Positions 43,698-54,106 of a stretch of DNA of 64,000 bases are shown here, piece after piece. Where the stretch lies: positions 3,038,001-3,102,000 of the forward strand of contig NW_026946363.1 of the NCBI RefSeq assembly GCF_035222375.1, read 5' to 3'. Position 1 is the first letter of the stretch, and the number at the start of each line of letters is the position of its first letter. Made by a program: the position numbers and the translations under genes. The DNA comes from Podospora pseudocomata. Taxonomy: Eukaryota; Ascomycota; Sordariomycetes; Sordariales; Podosporaceae. The notes below the pieces were generated by a model, which was not told the origin of the DNA, did no database searches, and worked only from the letters and a program-made list of their open reading frames with translations.

Positions 43698-44610
43698 CTA
43701 AGCCCCCGAGTCATCCATCTCAACCCCATTTCCCACACCACCCATGCCAATCCCAATGTCCAGATCCATATCCACGTCCTCATCCGCAAGCGAACTAAGC
43801 CCCGAACTGCCCGGACGTGAATCTTCCCCGTCGCCATTTATGAGGTTATGGTTCTCCAACGGTGGTGGTGTCGGTCTCTCGGCCGCCTTTTTTCGTATCT
43901 CCTCCCACTCTCTGATGCTTGTCGGGCCTCCTCCCTCAATAGCTACCTCTCCTTGCTCGATTGGTCGGCCTAGAAGTGTGCCAAGAAATTTAGTGTCGTC
44001 CGCTCCTTTGCTGTGTTTCTTTATGAGGGCTATGCATGAGTTAGCAAGATAGATCTGTAATAAAAAGGAGGCCAGGGCGGAACAAACCGTCAAGATAATC
44101 CTTCGCCTCATCATTTCCATCAAGCGCTATCCTCTGAATCTCCTTGTTGATTGGCCCCATCGCCCAGACGATAAATGCCTCCACTCCTCTCATATCCTCG
44201 ATTCCGAGGTAGTCTTGCTCCTGTTGGGACTTCTCCGGTAGTAAAGCACCGACTTCTTGAAGCGCCATCCGCACGTCTACTACTGATGGTGTGGCGACTG
44301 AAGGGCTGGTTACGCCTGGTGGTGGGACATAGTCGGAGTAGGGGTTAAGAAATGGGCCGTCTGGCGCGATGAATGTGCCGTTATTGAGCTCAAAGAGGAT
44401 TTCGTCCTCGTCTGTGAAGCCATCTAGAGCGTGGCTGTTGAGGGTGGCGTGCTTGGCCGTGAGGAAGCATAGTCGGTCGAGGTAGGCAGCTGCTAGTTGC
44501 GTGACAAAATCCAATACTGAAGGCTTCATTGCGTGGTAACCGGTTGCGCGAAGGATCTGAAGGACTGCTGGCCTCAGGAGGGCCTGGAAGTAAGCCGGCG
44601 TTGGCGCCAT
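43698..44610 (-). CDS. TAF3: TFIID subunit Taf3-like, bromodomain-associated histone-fold protein
   Basis: Exons 44610-44088 and 44029-43698, 284 residues. The 58-nt intron has GTTTGT and CATAG borders with a GCTAAC branch; split codon G|CC. The first ~80 residues form the BTP (bromodomain-associated) histone fold: YFQALLRPAVLQILRATGYH, then KPSVLDFVTQLAAAYLDRLC. Residues 95-175 continue with conserved fungal sequence (MRGVEAFIVWAMGPINKEIQ). The C-terminus holds FLGTLLGRPIE, SIREWEEIRKKA and an acidic disordered tail (DEDVDMDLDIGIGM). The N-terminal BTP fold pairs with Taf10 in TFIID in known systems. The PHD finger of animal TAF3 is absent, as in other fungal versions. Taf8 also has a BTP fold, but the block after the fold fits fungal Taf3 better. 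Confidence 0.82.
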
Positions 44611-45836
44611 TCTGAGAGTGCTTGGGATGAGGTTGATGAAACGGGTGATGATTTTTGAATGGTGGTTCGAATTGTGAGCGATGGATGAATAAAAATCGCA
44701 CGCAATTCCCGATTTCTGAGTTTGAGTTGACCAAAGTGCCGAGTCGATGAGTTAGGTCAAACAGCTCGACTCCCACGATGTGGGTTGGCGTGTTCGACTT
44801 GGGGGGTCGCAACCAGAACAGCTCCAGTCAACAGCTCTCTGCCATCGCCGTCGACCTCCTATCCGATGATCTCCCCAGTCTGAGCTTGCGCTGCAATTTG
44901 ACACCAGTTGGCGCACTCCCTTCCCAACTTCCGCTCTCCTAGTCTCAGCGCCAGTAACCTTGGGGGTAGAACGTGATGCCGTAGCTGGATCCTGTGAGTG
45001 TATCGATCTTTAAACACGCAATTCTGATTGTAATATGATAACAGAGTCGTGATAGGTACCAATTGCGCGCTGATGAAGATTGTTGATGCTGATTTGGAGT
45101 CGGTGATGTGAGTGAGTGGGAGTCGTGAACTTTCAGGTGAACCGTGCCAGGCGTGTCTGCAGGGGAGCTCACTTGCGGTGGTGGGGCGCCAGGGTCCACA
45201 CCTTCGGTGAGAGTGGGGTGGCTCTAGCGTTCCCGTTATTTGCACCCTCACCCCCTCCATGGACATCATTTTCTACTGCACAATAAGCTCATGATGAAGA
45301 ATTGCTGTTCTGCAGCAGGTACTATGAGCATGATATTCTACGAGGAGGAAGGCAACATATGTGTATTATTGTTCCGCCGTGTACCTACAAAACTCGACGT
45401 GACACAGTCTCAGGCCAAGAGTCTATACCAAGGCAGCCTCGAACTGACTGCTGACTTTTCCCGGAAACTTCACTTCTAGTCACTATGTAACGAAGCCAGG
45501 TAATTCGGACCCAGCTGAATGGTGGATATAGTCGTGCTAGGTAGGTATCTCGGGAAGTATGCAGCTGAATTTCTGCGAGCAACAGACAGCTGTAACCACC
45601 AGTCAGCTCGCTGTAGACACCAACATACGAGACTCGGCTCTATCATGTGAGGTCTCAGGATAGCTTGACTGAAGCCCAAACACCCATACCCATAGTACTC
45701 ATTCCAGAGGTAATATGCTCCCCAAATCGTTGTATACATACAATACATCATATTATACACAAAGGCGCGGACCCCCCATTCGCCCAACACCTCACCACCC
45801 CCCAACCCCAAAGCCAAAGCGACCCTACATCACCCT
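44611..45836. other. Intergenic region between two leftward genes
   Basis: About 1.2 kb. I tested a minus-strand spliced frame around 44944-45265, but its exon phases do not agree. No gene, RNA or repeat is supported. Confidence 0.5.
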
Positions 45837-46538
45837 TTACATGGTCTTGAGGTAGTTGCTCTCCTTGATGTTGGCACGTCTCTCCTTGCGCATGGCCTTG
45901 CGCAGTTCCTGTCTCTTGTCGGCCGCCTCCAACACCTCCTTGAGCTCGCCGGTCGGGGCGGCGGGAAGGTTGATAGTCTGCTTCTGAATTGGGATCTTTG
46001 GTGCGAGGGCCTCGAGGTCACCGGATGCCATGAGTTTCGCCTCGAGTTGTCGCTGTCTCTTCGCCGCTAATCTACGTTGCTTCTTGGATTTGGCTGTAAA
46101 AAGGATTGTTGTTAGCATACGAATACTCCCCTGACCGCACACACAAGAATGAAACATACAATAAGCATCTCCAGCATCCGCATCAGCATCATCGCTGCGC
46201 TTCTGTCCGACTTCCACGCACTTCCAGAGCCACTCGGGGTACTGATCATCGGGGAGCGCCACAGGATCGGTTTTGCCCTTGAGGTAGTTGAGGCCGTTGA
46301 GAACGGTGCCAGCAGGGCATGACGAGAGACCGGCGGCATTGTCTGTTGTTGGCTCGGTGTTTAAGGGAGTGAGTTCGGGAGCCTCGGCGGCGGCAGCGGC
46401 ATTGCGCGCGCGGAGGGTGGTGCTGAAGAAGGCTTGTGGTATCCTCGGTGTCGTCCTCGTCACTGTTTGGGATGTGATTGCTGTGAATTGCCTGGAGGTC
46501 AGGCCAGACGCCTGCCGGAGACAACTTCGGCAGATCAT
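45837..46538 (-). CDS. MRPL37: Mitochondrial large-subunit ribosomal protein mL54 (yeast Mrpl37)
   Basis: Exons 46538-46160 and 46093-45837, 211 residues. The 66-nt intron has GTATGT and TACAG borders with a GCTAAC branch, and its split codon T|CC rebuilds AYSKSKKQRR. The start at 46538 gives MICRSCLRQASGLTSRQF, an Arg/Ser/Thr-rich stretch without acidic residues, as expected for a mitochondrial presequence. An in-frame codon further upstream only adds an unlikely Cys-rich segment. The family core reads SSCPAGTVLNGLNYLKGK, then DPVALPDDQYPEWLWKCVE, and the basic end KSKKQRRLAAKRQRQLEAKL. The C-terminus is helical and basic. The product acts in the mitochondrial ribosome. It lies just downstream of, and on the same strand as, the complex I subunit gene. 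Confidence 0.9.
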   Translation of the reverse strand: MICRSCLRQASGLTSRQFTAITSQTVTRTTPRIPQAFFSTTLRARNAAAAAEAPELTPLNTEPTTDNAAGLSSCPAGTVLNGLNYLKGKTDPVALPDDQYPEWLWKCVEVGQKRSDDADADAGDAYCMFHSCVCGQGSIRMLTTILFTAKSKKQRRLAAKRQRQLEAKLMASGDLEALAPKIPIQKQTINLPAAPTGELKEVLEAADKRQELRKAMRKERRANIKESNYLKTM

Positions 46539-47031
46539 GATTTTTGAAGAATGTGTCGGCGAATGGGGGACTGCTGTGGTTGGTGGTGGAATGGGGGAGG
46601 GGGCACTTCTTGAAGGCCGCGAGTGGTTTACGGAGGAGCCAAGCAAAAAATTTCTAGGGAGGCCGAGATGCACAATTGCGCCGTTTGATAATTGGATGGA
46701 TGTCATGTCCAGCTCATGACAAGCGCAACATCTACATTTTAAAATCAACTATTGCGCATGGGCATAAAACATGTAATTGACACTTAAACATATTCACGGT
46801 GGTTTTAACAGGTCCCCATTGTCTGTATTTACAATATCGAGTCCCCGGCGCAGCGACTCAATGGCCAAGGTAAACAGCCGCCATGCTTGCTCTGCCGTCA
46901 TGGCTGCTTGTTCCTGCCGAGTCCACCCATCCACCACCACAGCTACCCGGCCGTCCACTTTATAATGCCGTTTATTCACTCCCCAAAGCTCACATTCACT
47001 GTCCTCAAAACCCATATCGGTCCGTAACCCC
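46539..47031. other. Intergenic region with an open minus-strand frame
   Basis: 493 bases: promoter of mL54 and 3' flank of the complex I gene. A minus-strand frame from ATG at 47015 to the stop at 46794 would give 73 residues (it contains RVAVVVDGWTRQEQAAM and EQAWRLFTLAIESLR). It looks protein-like but overlaps the complex I terminal exon and has no recognised domain. Confidence 0.35.
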
Positions 47032-47470
47032 TCATTCCTTGGGAATAATGTTTTGCTGCTCAAAGAGGTAACCCTTGGCCCGGGAGTCCTTGAGAAGCTC
47101 GAGATACCGCTCTGCACCATATCATTAGTATATATTCCAATGACAAACACCAAAATTCCGCATAGTTTCTGGCCAGATCCCCAATCACATAGCGTCGATC
47201 CTGTCCTTCTGATGCCTTGCCATCTTCCCCAGACCAAGACTAACCTCTGAGACGACCGCACTTCTCCAAGTGGTTGACACCCTCCCGGTAGTAACATTTG
47301 CTCAGCTCCTCCCGCACTAGCCGACCCATCATGACCTGAACCCATTGCTCCCGTATAATGGCATCTTGAGCGGCCTTGAGGCGCTTGGTGTCCTCGAAAT
47401 CGACGCCATCGAAGGAGGCGGGGACCTTGGGCTTCTTGGCCAGGAAGGCCTCGGACTCGGGGGTAGGCAT
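47032..47470 (-). CDS. Mitochondrial complex I accessory subunit, PDSW/NDUFB10 family
   Basis: Exons 47470-47245 and 47111-47032, 101 residues; the 133-nt intron has GTTAGT and TGCAG borders with an ACTAAT branch, split codon G|AG. The protein begins MPTPESEAFLAKKPKVPASF and continues DTKRLKAAQDAIIREQWVQV. Next come MMGRLVREELSKCYYREGVN and, across the splice, HLEKCGRLRERYLELLKD with a cysteine pair spaced CX11C. It ends GYLFEQQNIIPKE. This matches the fungal PDSW/NDUFB10 subunit, a peripheral intermembrane-space-facing part of the membrane arm of NADH:ubiquinone oxidoreductase. Import through the disulfide-relay route is plausible from the Cys pair but is inferred. The gene shares a 515-bp divergent promoter with NSR1. 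Confidence 0.87.
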
Positions 47471-47985
47471 GATGCTGGAGGAAAGGCCTGCGAATTGGTG
47501 ATATTCGGGGCCTGACTATCGGTTTGTTGCGGCGGGTGGACAGCAGGGTTCGGTGCAGCAGTCCAGCGACGGAGATGCTTCACTTCGAGAGCGGGATGCC
47601 GAACTCACAACGCCATTGCCAGCTGCCCACCTACCGCAGGTGGTCCGAGCTCCCAAGCTTGCTGTGCGCTCTGCCATATTCTGCCTGATTTTACAGGCGG
47701 TAAATTGGACGCAACACTGCCAAGGCCAATTCCGTGCACAAAACCCATTGCAGCCAACTAGCGTGCTTCACCGCCCGCATTGCCCCGCTAAAAAGTGCAA
47801 GATAAGAGTTTTTTCTGCTTATCGAGCCTCGCGAGCGCAAGCTTTTGCGACTGCCCTCTTATAAATTTCTTCCCTCCTTCCCCCAACCTCCCACCAAACT
47901 TTTTCTATCTGCATCCTCTCACCTTCGCCCATCTCAGGAAAAGCATCTTTCAGCCTTTTCCACTTCAATCTCTATCACATTCACA
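47471..47985. promoter_or_regulatory. Divergent promoter of the complex I subunit (-) and NSR1 (+)
   Basis: 515 bp. The NSR1-proximal part (47855-47985) is strongly pyrimidine-rich on the plus strand, as in highly expressed fungal genes. No TATA element is obvious. Confidence 0.45.
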
Positions 47986-49486
47986 ATGGGCAAGACCAAG
48001 GAAGCCAAGGGCAGCAAGGCCACCAAGGCCGCTGCTAAGCCCGCCGCCTCTCCCGTCGTCAAGAAGGTCGAGAAGGCCGTCAAGTCCGCCAAGGAGGTCG
48101 CTAAGAAGGCCGTCGGGTCCAAGGAGAAGGCCACCGACAAGAAGTCCAAGAAGAAGGTCGAGTCCGAGTCTGAGTCCAGCGAGTCTGAGTCCGACTCCGA
48201 GTCTGAGGCCAGCTCCTCCAGCTCCGAGGAGGAGTCCGACTCTGATGAGGAGATGGTCGATGCTCCCGTCACCAACGGCAAGGCTAAGGCCGCCGCCGCC
48301 AAGGAGAGCTCCGACTCTTCCGACTCTGACTCTTCCGACTCCGAGTCCGAGGAGGAGGAAAAGCCCAAGGCTTCCGTGAACGGCAAGGCCGCCAAGGCTG
48401 AGAAGAAGGCCGAGTCCGGCTCTGACTCTGTAAGTCACCACTACCTGACCATCATGGCTGTCCATGCATCATGCTAACCGATTCTTGACAGTCTGAGGAG
48501 GATTCCGACGACTCCGGCTCTGACTCTGACTCTTCTGAGGAGGAGGAGGAGTCTTCCGAGGAGGCTTCTTCCGAGTCTACCGAGGAGAAGGCTGAGCCCT
48601 CCAAGAAGAGAAAGGCTGAGGAGGAGGCTGAGGAGCCCGAGGCCAAGAAGAACAAGGCTGTTGAGGACAGCGAGGAGAAGAGCGCCACCCTCTGGTGCGG
48701 CAACCTCGGCTGGGGCATTGATGACAACATCCTCTACGAGGAGTTCAAGGACTTCGAGGGTCTCACCGGTGCCCGTGTCGTCTCCGACAAGGAGAGCGGC
48801 CGGTCCCGTGGCTTCGGCTACATCGACTTCGACACCCACGAGAATGCCGAGAAGGCTTTTAACGCCAAGAACGGCGGCGATCTACAGGGCCGTGAGATGC
48901 GTCTTGACTTTGCTGCCAAGCCCGCTGCCGCTCCCCAGGACCGCGCTGCCGCCCGTGCCAGCAAGCATGGTGATGTCGTCAGCCCCCCCAGCGACACCCT
49001 TTTCGTCGGCAACCTCCCCTTCAGCGCCGATGAGGATGGCGTCTCTGCCTTCTTCAACGAGGTCGCCAAGGTTCAGAGCCTCCGCATCCCCACTGACATG
49101 TAAGTTGCTACCTGCCTCACTCCTTTCTCTCTGTGTTCATGCATGCTGACAACATCTACAGGGAGAGTGGCCGTCCCAAGGGCTTCGCCTATGTCTCTTT
49201 CTACTCCATCGATGATGCCAAGAACGCTTTCGAGCAGCTCAACGGCGCTGACATCGACGGCAGACCAGTTCGTCTTGACTTCGCCAAGCCCCGTGACAAC
49301 AACGGTGGCGGCGGTGGTGGTCGCGGTGGTGGTCGTGGCGGTTTCGGCGGCCGTGGTGGCGGTCGTGGCGGCGGCCGTGGCAGCTTCGGTGGTGGACGTG
49401 GTGGTGGTCGTGGTGGTGGCCGCGGCGGCTTCGGTGGCGGTCGCGGTGGTGGCAGCGGCTTCCAGGGCAAGAAGGTCACCTTCTAG
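47986..49486 (+). CDS. NSR1: Nucleolin-like nucleolar protein (Nsr1/Gar2)
   Basis: Exons 47986-48429, 48492-49099 and 49162-49486, 458 residues. Both introns are 62 nt with GTAAGT donors; the first has a GCTAACC branch, and the second splits AT|G. The N-terminus is Lys/Ala-rich (KKVEKAVKSAKEVAKKAV), followed by serine-acidic blocks (ESESSESESDSESE), typical casein-kinase-2 target tracts. RRM1 is at about residues 213-288 (LWCGNLGW, SRGFGYIDF) and RRM2 at about 316-395 (LFVGNLPF, KGFAYVSF). A long RGG/GGFGG repeat tail follows and the protein ends GFQGKKVTF. This is the canonical nucleolin/Nsr1/Gar2 layout, acting in pre-rRNA processing and 40S assembly. After the TAG the same frame stays open for 23 codons and ends with GKKIVF. 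Confidence 0.95.
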
Positions 49487-51151
49487 ACGAAGAAGACCGA
49501 TGGTGATGAAACCAAACGTGGAGGCCATGGGGCCCGTGGCAAGAAGATCGTCTTCTGAACAGAGGTTGGGGAGGGAATGTGAACATGCTGTCCTGGGAAT
49601 GGGACACAAGAGGGTTGAGGTAGAAAGCGATGCGCCGCACACAAAGTGGGATCGGTTCGAGGGCTCTACCTAAGACATACTCGAGGGCTTGTTGGTTGTC
49701 GGCTTTTGAGAACTTAAACTCCAATCCTTTGGAGTCGTGGGCTTGAGATTGCGACTGTACCTGAGGGCTTTGATCGTTGAACACTGGCTGGTTTGCTCTT
49801 TGACAGCTTCTTGCATCGGCTGCCGCGATGCTAGCTGGTTCTGCCAGACCTTGGCAATCAGCTTGATCACAGATGGGTTTCCCTGGCACTCTGTCGGCTC
49901 GTGGGTTTTTGTGGGCTCTGCTGGCTTCGGCCATTGCTTGCGCGCGCGGTTTCCTATGAGGGTTCTGGGGTTCAAGGGTTCATTCTGGGGGCATCACAAA
50001 AGTTGTGTTCGGTTATAATATCCACGGCGTTTTGCTTTTTTTCCTTTTATTTACTTGGTACGCCAGTAAGTATGCCAACCCTTATGGTTCCGACTTCCAG
50101 CGAAGTCATCTCGATACCCAGTCAGCAGGAGCATAATGAGTACATACGTAATCCATAGCGCGGGCGATGATTGTGTCTTGCGTGGTTTCCGGCGTTGTTT
50201 CTCACTGACCAGCAGCATTCAGCGACATGTTTCTACTAAAAGGTCAGTCTTTTCTCTTTTCTGCGTCTTCGCCCTCACATGATGATAAAAGGGATTCCTA
50301 TGCCATTCGGCTGTGAGGTATTGATACAGCTACGCTGTAACAATTGTTCCTTCTGACATTATCTCTTCGCCCTTTTTTTGAGCTGTTGCTAGTTGGATTC
50401 AATGATGCTAACAGCTTGCAGTGTACAGGGAATTAGCCGATCGTAAGAGATATCTTTTAGACCTAGCTCGTAATAGAAAAGAAACATTGTTTACTTCAGC
50501 ATCTGTCCGTGTCAGTTTCTTTTCCAGCCATGTGTTGCCCATGTCAATGCTTCCGTGACTGTTGCTAAAGAATCCATTTGTCCATTGGTCTATCCAATGG
50601 ACAAGCACAGCCGCCAAGGCCGCTGTTGAGAGCCTTCCTGATGAAAAGTCCCACCGCCGGTTCGTCATCAGCAAAGTTGAAGCCACCAAATGATCAGGTT
50701 GATCCCGTGATCGGTTCATCTCAACCGTCGTCAAGCTCTCGGATGTTGTTGACTTCGGCTCTGATAAGCCACCATCCGTCGCTATCAACGCCATGCAAAG
50801 CTTTCCATTGGCCAATCACCAGCCAGCTACCCCACCACGACGCCGGCAGTGGCAGATAGCTTGGGGTAAAGCCGAGACAAAGCGGTCCAACAGGATGGCG
50901 TCCCTTTATTCGACCATGGAGCTTGTGGGCGAGACCGGGAGATGATGGAATGAGGGGAGAGCTTGTTACCGCAGTATAATTTGGCGGATGGGAGCTGCAG
51001 GAAAACGTCAGGACTTTTGCTGTTGTGGCAGATTAAAAAGAGACGGTGTTTGTCTCTTGCGCCGATTCAAACCGGTGGTTGGCATCCTTTATTATTCATC
51101 TTTTTGATCGGAACCAACGAAGGAGAGCTAGTTTTGGATTGATAAAGGACA
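49487..51151. other. Intergenic region, about 1.65 kb
   Basis: The first 72 bases continue the NSR1 frame after its stop (see the findings). The rest includes the 3' flank of NSR1 and the promoter of the P5C dehydrogenase gene. A minus-strand 135-codon frame (50408-50815) has no domain and no codon bias. No RNA gene is seen. Confidence 0.5.
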
Positions 51152-53063
51152 ATGGCCTCACGGCAGCTGAGAAGGTTTTCGCTTTCTTCTTCTGGTATTA
51201 CTACTCGGGCTGCTTTTTCTGGGGTGAAGCCTAGGTTGTTGTTGTTGTTGTCAGCTACTGCAACGAGATTGTTGTCTACGAGTTCAACGAGGATGTCGAC
51301 GATTGCGAGTTTCAAGATCCCCAAGGTGGCTAATGAGCCTAATGTATGTTTGTCACTGGTGGTCTGGAATGATGGGAGATAGCTAACAGGCATAGCACCA
51401 CTACGCCAAAGGCTCAGCACAGAGAGATGGTCTCGCAGCAGCAGTGGAAGCCCTCCAGAAGAAGGGCCCGTTGCAGGTACCTCTTGTGATTGGAGGGAAA
51501 GAGGTATGTACTACCCCATCCTCCTTTTCCTCCACTTACCAATATCTAACACCCCCCTACCAGATCACCACCGACTCCACCGCAACCCAATACTCCCCCT
51601 CCTCCCACACCACCCCAGTAGCGACCTACTCCCTCGCCTCCCCAACCAACATCCGCACCGCCATCTCCTCCGCCCTCGCCGCGCAAGAATCATGGTCCTC
51701 CCTCCCCTTCGCCGACAGAGCAGCCATCTTCCTCAAGGCAGCAGATCTCATCTCGACTAAATACCGCTACCCCCTCATGGCAGCAACGATGCTAGGCCAA
51801 GGGAAAAACGCGTGGCAGGCCGAGATCGACGCCGCGGCGGAGCTGGTGGATTTCTTGAGGTTTAACGTCCAGTATGCCGAGGAGCTGTACGCCCAGCAAC
51901 CGGGACATAACAGTCCGGGGGTGTGGAATAGAGTGGAATACCGTCCGCTGGAGGGGTTCGTCTACGCGGTGAGCCCGTTTAATTTCACGGCCATTGCGGG
52001 GAATTTACCGGGTCTGCCGGCGCTGTTGGGGAATGTGGTTGTTTGGAAGCCGAGTGACTACGCAATCGCGAGTAACTGGTTACTTTATAATATTTTGGTG
52101 GAGGCTGGGTTGCCTAGAGAGGTGATTCAGCTTGTGCCTGGGGATCCGGAGGAGGTGACGAGAGAGGTGCTGGCGCATAGAAAGTTTGCGGCGTTGCATT
52201 ACACGGGCAGCACGGCGGTGTTTAGGAAGCTGTATGGGGAGATTGGAAAGGGGGTTGCGGAGGGGAGGTATCAGAGTTATCCCAGGATTGTGGGGGAGAC
52301 GGGGGGGAAGAACTTTCACTTGGTGCACAGCTCGGCGGATTTGGAGAATGCGATTGTGCAGACTGTTAGGGGGGCGTTTGAGTACCAGGGGCAGAAGTGT
52401 AGTGCTACCAGTCGGTTGTATGTGCCCAAGTCGAGGTGGGAGGAGTTTAGGGGGAGGTTGGTGGAGGAGACGGAGAGGTTGACGGTTGGGAACCCGTGGG
52501 AGCATGAGAGTTTTGTTGGGCCGGTTATTCATGAGGGGAGTTTTAAGAAGTTGGCGAGGACGATTGATGAGGCGAATGGGGATGAGGAGTTGGAGTTGCT
52601 TACGGGGGGGACGTATGATGGGTCGAAGGGGTGGTTTGTTAAGCCTACTATTTACTTGGCCAAGAAGCCAGATCATAAGCTGTTTTCTACGGAGCTGTTT
52701 GGACCCGTGTTGACGGTTTATGTCTATGATGACACGACTGATCCGGTTGGGGCGTTTGGGAAGGTGTGCGAGGTTGTGGATGGGGCGACGGATTATGGGT
52801 TGACGGGGTCGGTGTTTGCGGCTGACAGGGCGGCGGTGAGGTTTGCGGAGGAGAAGTTGAGGAATGCGGCGGGTAACTTTTATATCAACTGCAAGAGCAC
52901 GGGAGCAGTGGTGGGACAGCAGCCGTTTGGAGGGAGCAGGGCGAGCGGCACCAACGACAAGGCAGGGAGTATCGCCATTTTGGGGAGGTTTGTGAGCATG
53001 AGGAGTATCAAGGAGGAGTTTAACGCCACGACAAAGGTGGCATATCCGAGCAATGAGGTGTGA
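51152..53063 (+). CDS. PUT2: Delta-1-pyrroline-5-carboxylate dehydrogenase, mitochondrial
   Basis: Exons 51152-51343, 51396-51503 and 51564-53063, 599 residues. Donors are all GTATGT; acceptors follow GCTAACAGGCATAG and CTAACACCCCCCTACCAG. All phases are 0. The N-terminus (MASRQLRRFSLSSSG, then TRAAFSGVKPRLLLLLSA) is Arg/Ser-rich and lacks acidic residues, a mitochondrial presequence. The aldehyde dehydrogenase fold shows VYAVSPFNFTAIAGNLPGLP, the cofactor-binding VVWKPSDYA, the GETGGKNFHLVH catalytic-Glu motif, and EYQGQKCSATSRLYVP with the nucleophile Cys near residue 378. FGPVLTVYVYDD and GQQPFGGSRASGTNDKAG close the family pattern. It oxidises P5C/glutamate semialdehyde to glutamate, the second step of proline breakdown. 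The second intron is 60 nt and stop-free, so its retention would add 20 residues. Codon use shifts within exon 3 from C-ending to G/T-ending codons. Confidence 0.96.
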
Positions 53064-54106
53064 GCAGGAGGGGGAGCACGTGCGAGGGTTGACACGGCCA
53101 TCTTATTGGAAGACTTGGTAGATGGTGACATTTACGACCGGAACGAACATTGACAAGCTTCTAGTTCTTCGTTAGGGAGTTTGGGTAGGATGGCTTTGAC
53201 GTACAGATAATCAAAAACCGTTACACAATTATATTGACGGTCCACGATGGTGGGTGGAGCATGCTGTGAAGGTTTACCGGGCACATGTGTGAGGCATTGG
53301 ATGGGTTGTTTCCCTTCCTCAGGGTATCACCGGGCAAAGGGTTACAGTTGCCCCGAGCCGTTGGGAAATAGACGGGCATCATTACTACCGAATGGTAGCC
53401 TCTTTTTGATGGTCGTGCGAGTGAGATGCTCTGAACGCCCTCGTGGACCCTGGTGGTTTCCAGGGGATGGATGATCGACAGGCCCTGTACAGAAAATGGG
53501 AGCTATGATCTTGCCAAGTTGATGGCACCCCATTTGGTTTCTTGTAGAAAATGCTTGGCTCTGGGGTGAACTACACAGCCGACTTGACACGAGTGGTGGC
53601 CGGCCAATCAACTTGGCGGATTCCACCCCGTGCTGCCCAGAAAGGATCGGGACTCGTGAAGCTGAGCACGCGACTGTGCTGCTCTCTTTCCTCGCCAGCC
53701 AGCCAGCGATAGCAACCTTGCGGGCGTGGGCACGGTGTCGCAGACTCGCAGTTGAGCTCCCTCCCGATATCTGCCTTGCCTGCTTCCCGCTGCTTGCTCA
53801 CACTCAAGTTGGCGGTCTGGGTGGTTTTATACGGGGTCCTGTTCGTGTGTTTATCCTTCCCCCGGATCTCCAATATAACAACCAACTTATTTTTCCCATT
53901 CTTGATCTTTCTTTCCATCATGGACGATTCCATATTGTAACCTTGTGATTGCCGTCAAGGCCTCGTTTCCCTTGCTTCTTTCATCACCAGTGCTGAGCAC
54001 GTTTCGTCCCGGAGCATCGGTCCCCAACTTGTTACGCCTGTGCCTTAACTTTCATCTTGTTACGCATACATTCATTCGGGTCACAATCAAGATCAGGTCA
54101 TTCAAG
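53064..54106. other. Intergenic region with long leader of the bHLH gene
   Basis: About 1.04 kb. From about 53600 on it is probably promoter and leader; the frame of the bHLH gene is open upstream to 53945, but that part has no conserved features. No repeat or RNA gene is identified. Confidence 0.45.

Noticed and set aside
44944-45265. Possible minus-strand spliced gene ending in SYGITFYPQGYWR
   Set aside because: A good acceptor is present, but the phases of the candidate donor and the terminal exon disagree, and no upstream exon repairs this.
50408-50815. 135-codon minus-strand open frame upstream of P5C dehydrogenase
   Set aside because: No domain, no codon bias, and it lies in the promoter region of a strong gene.
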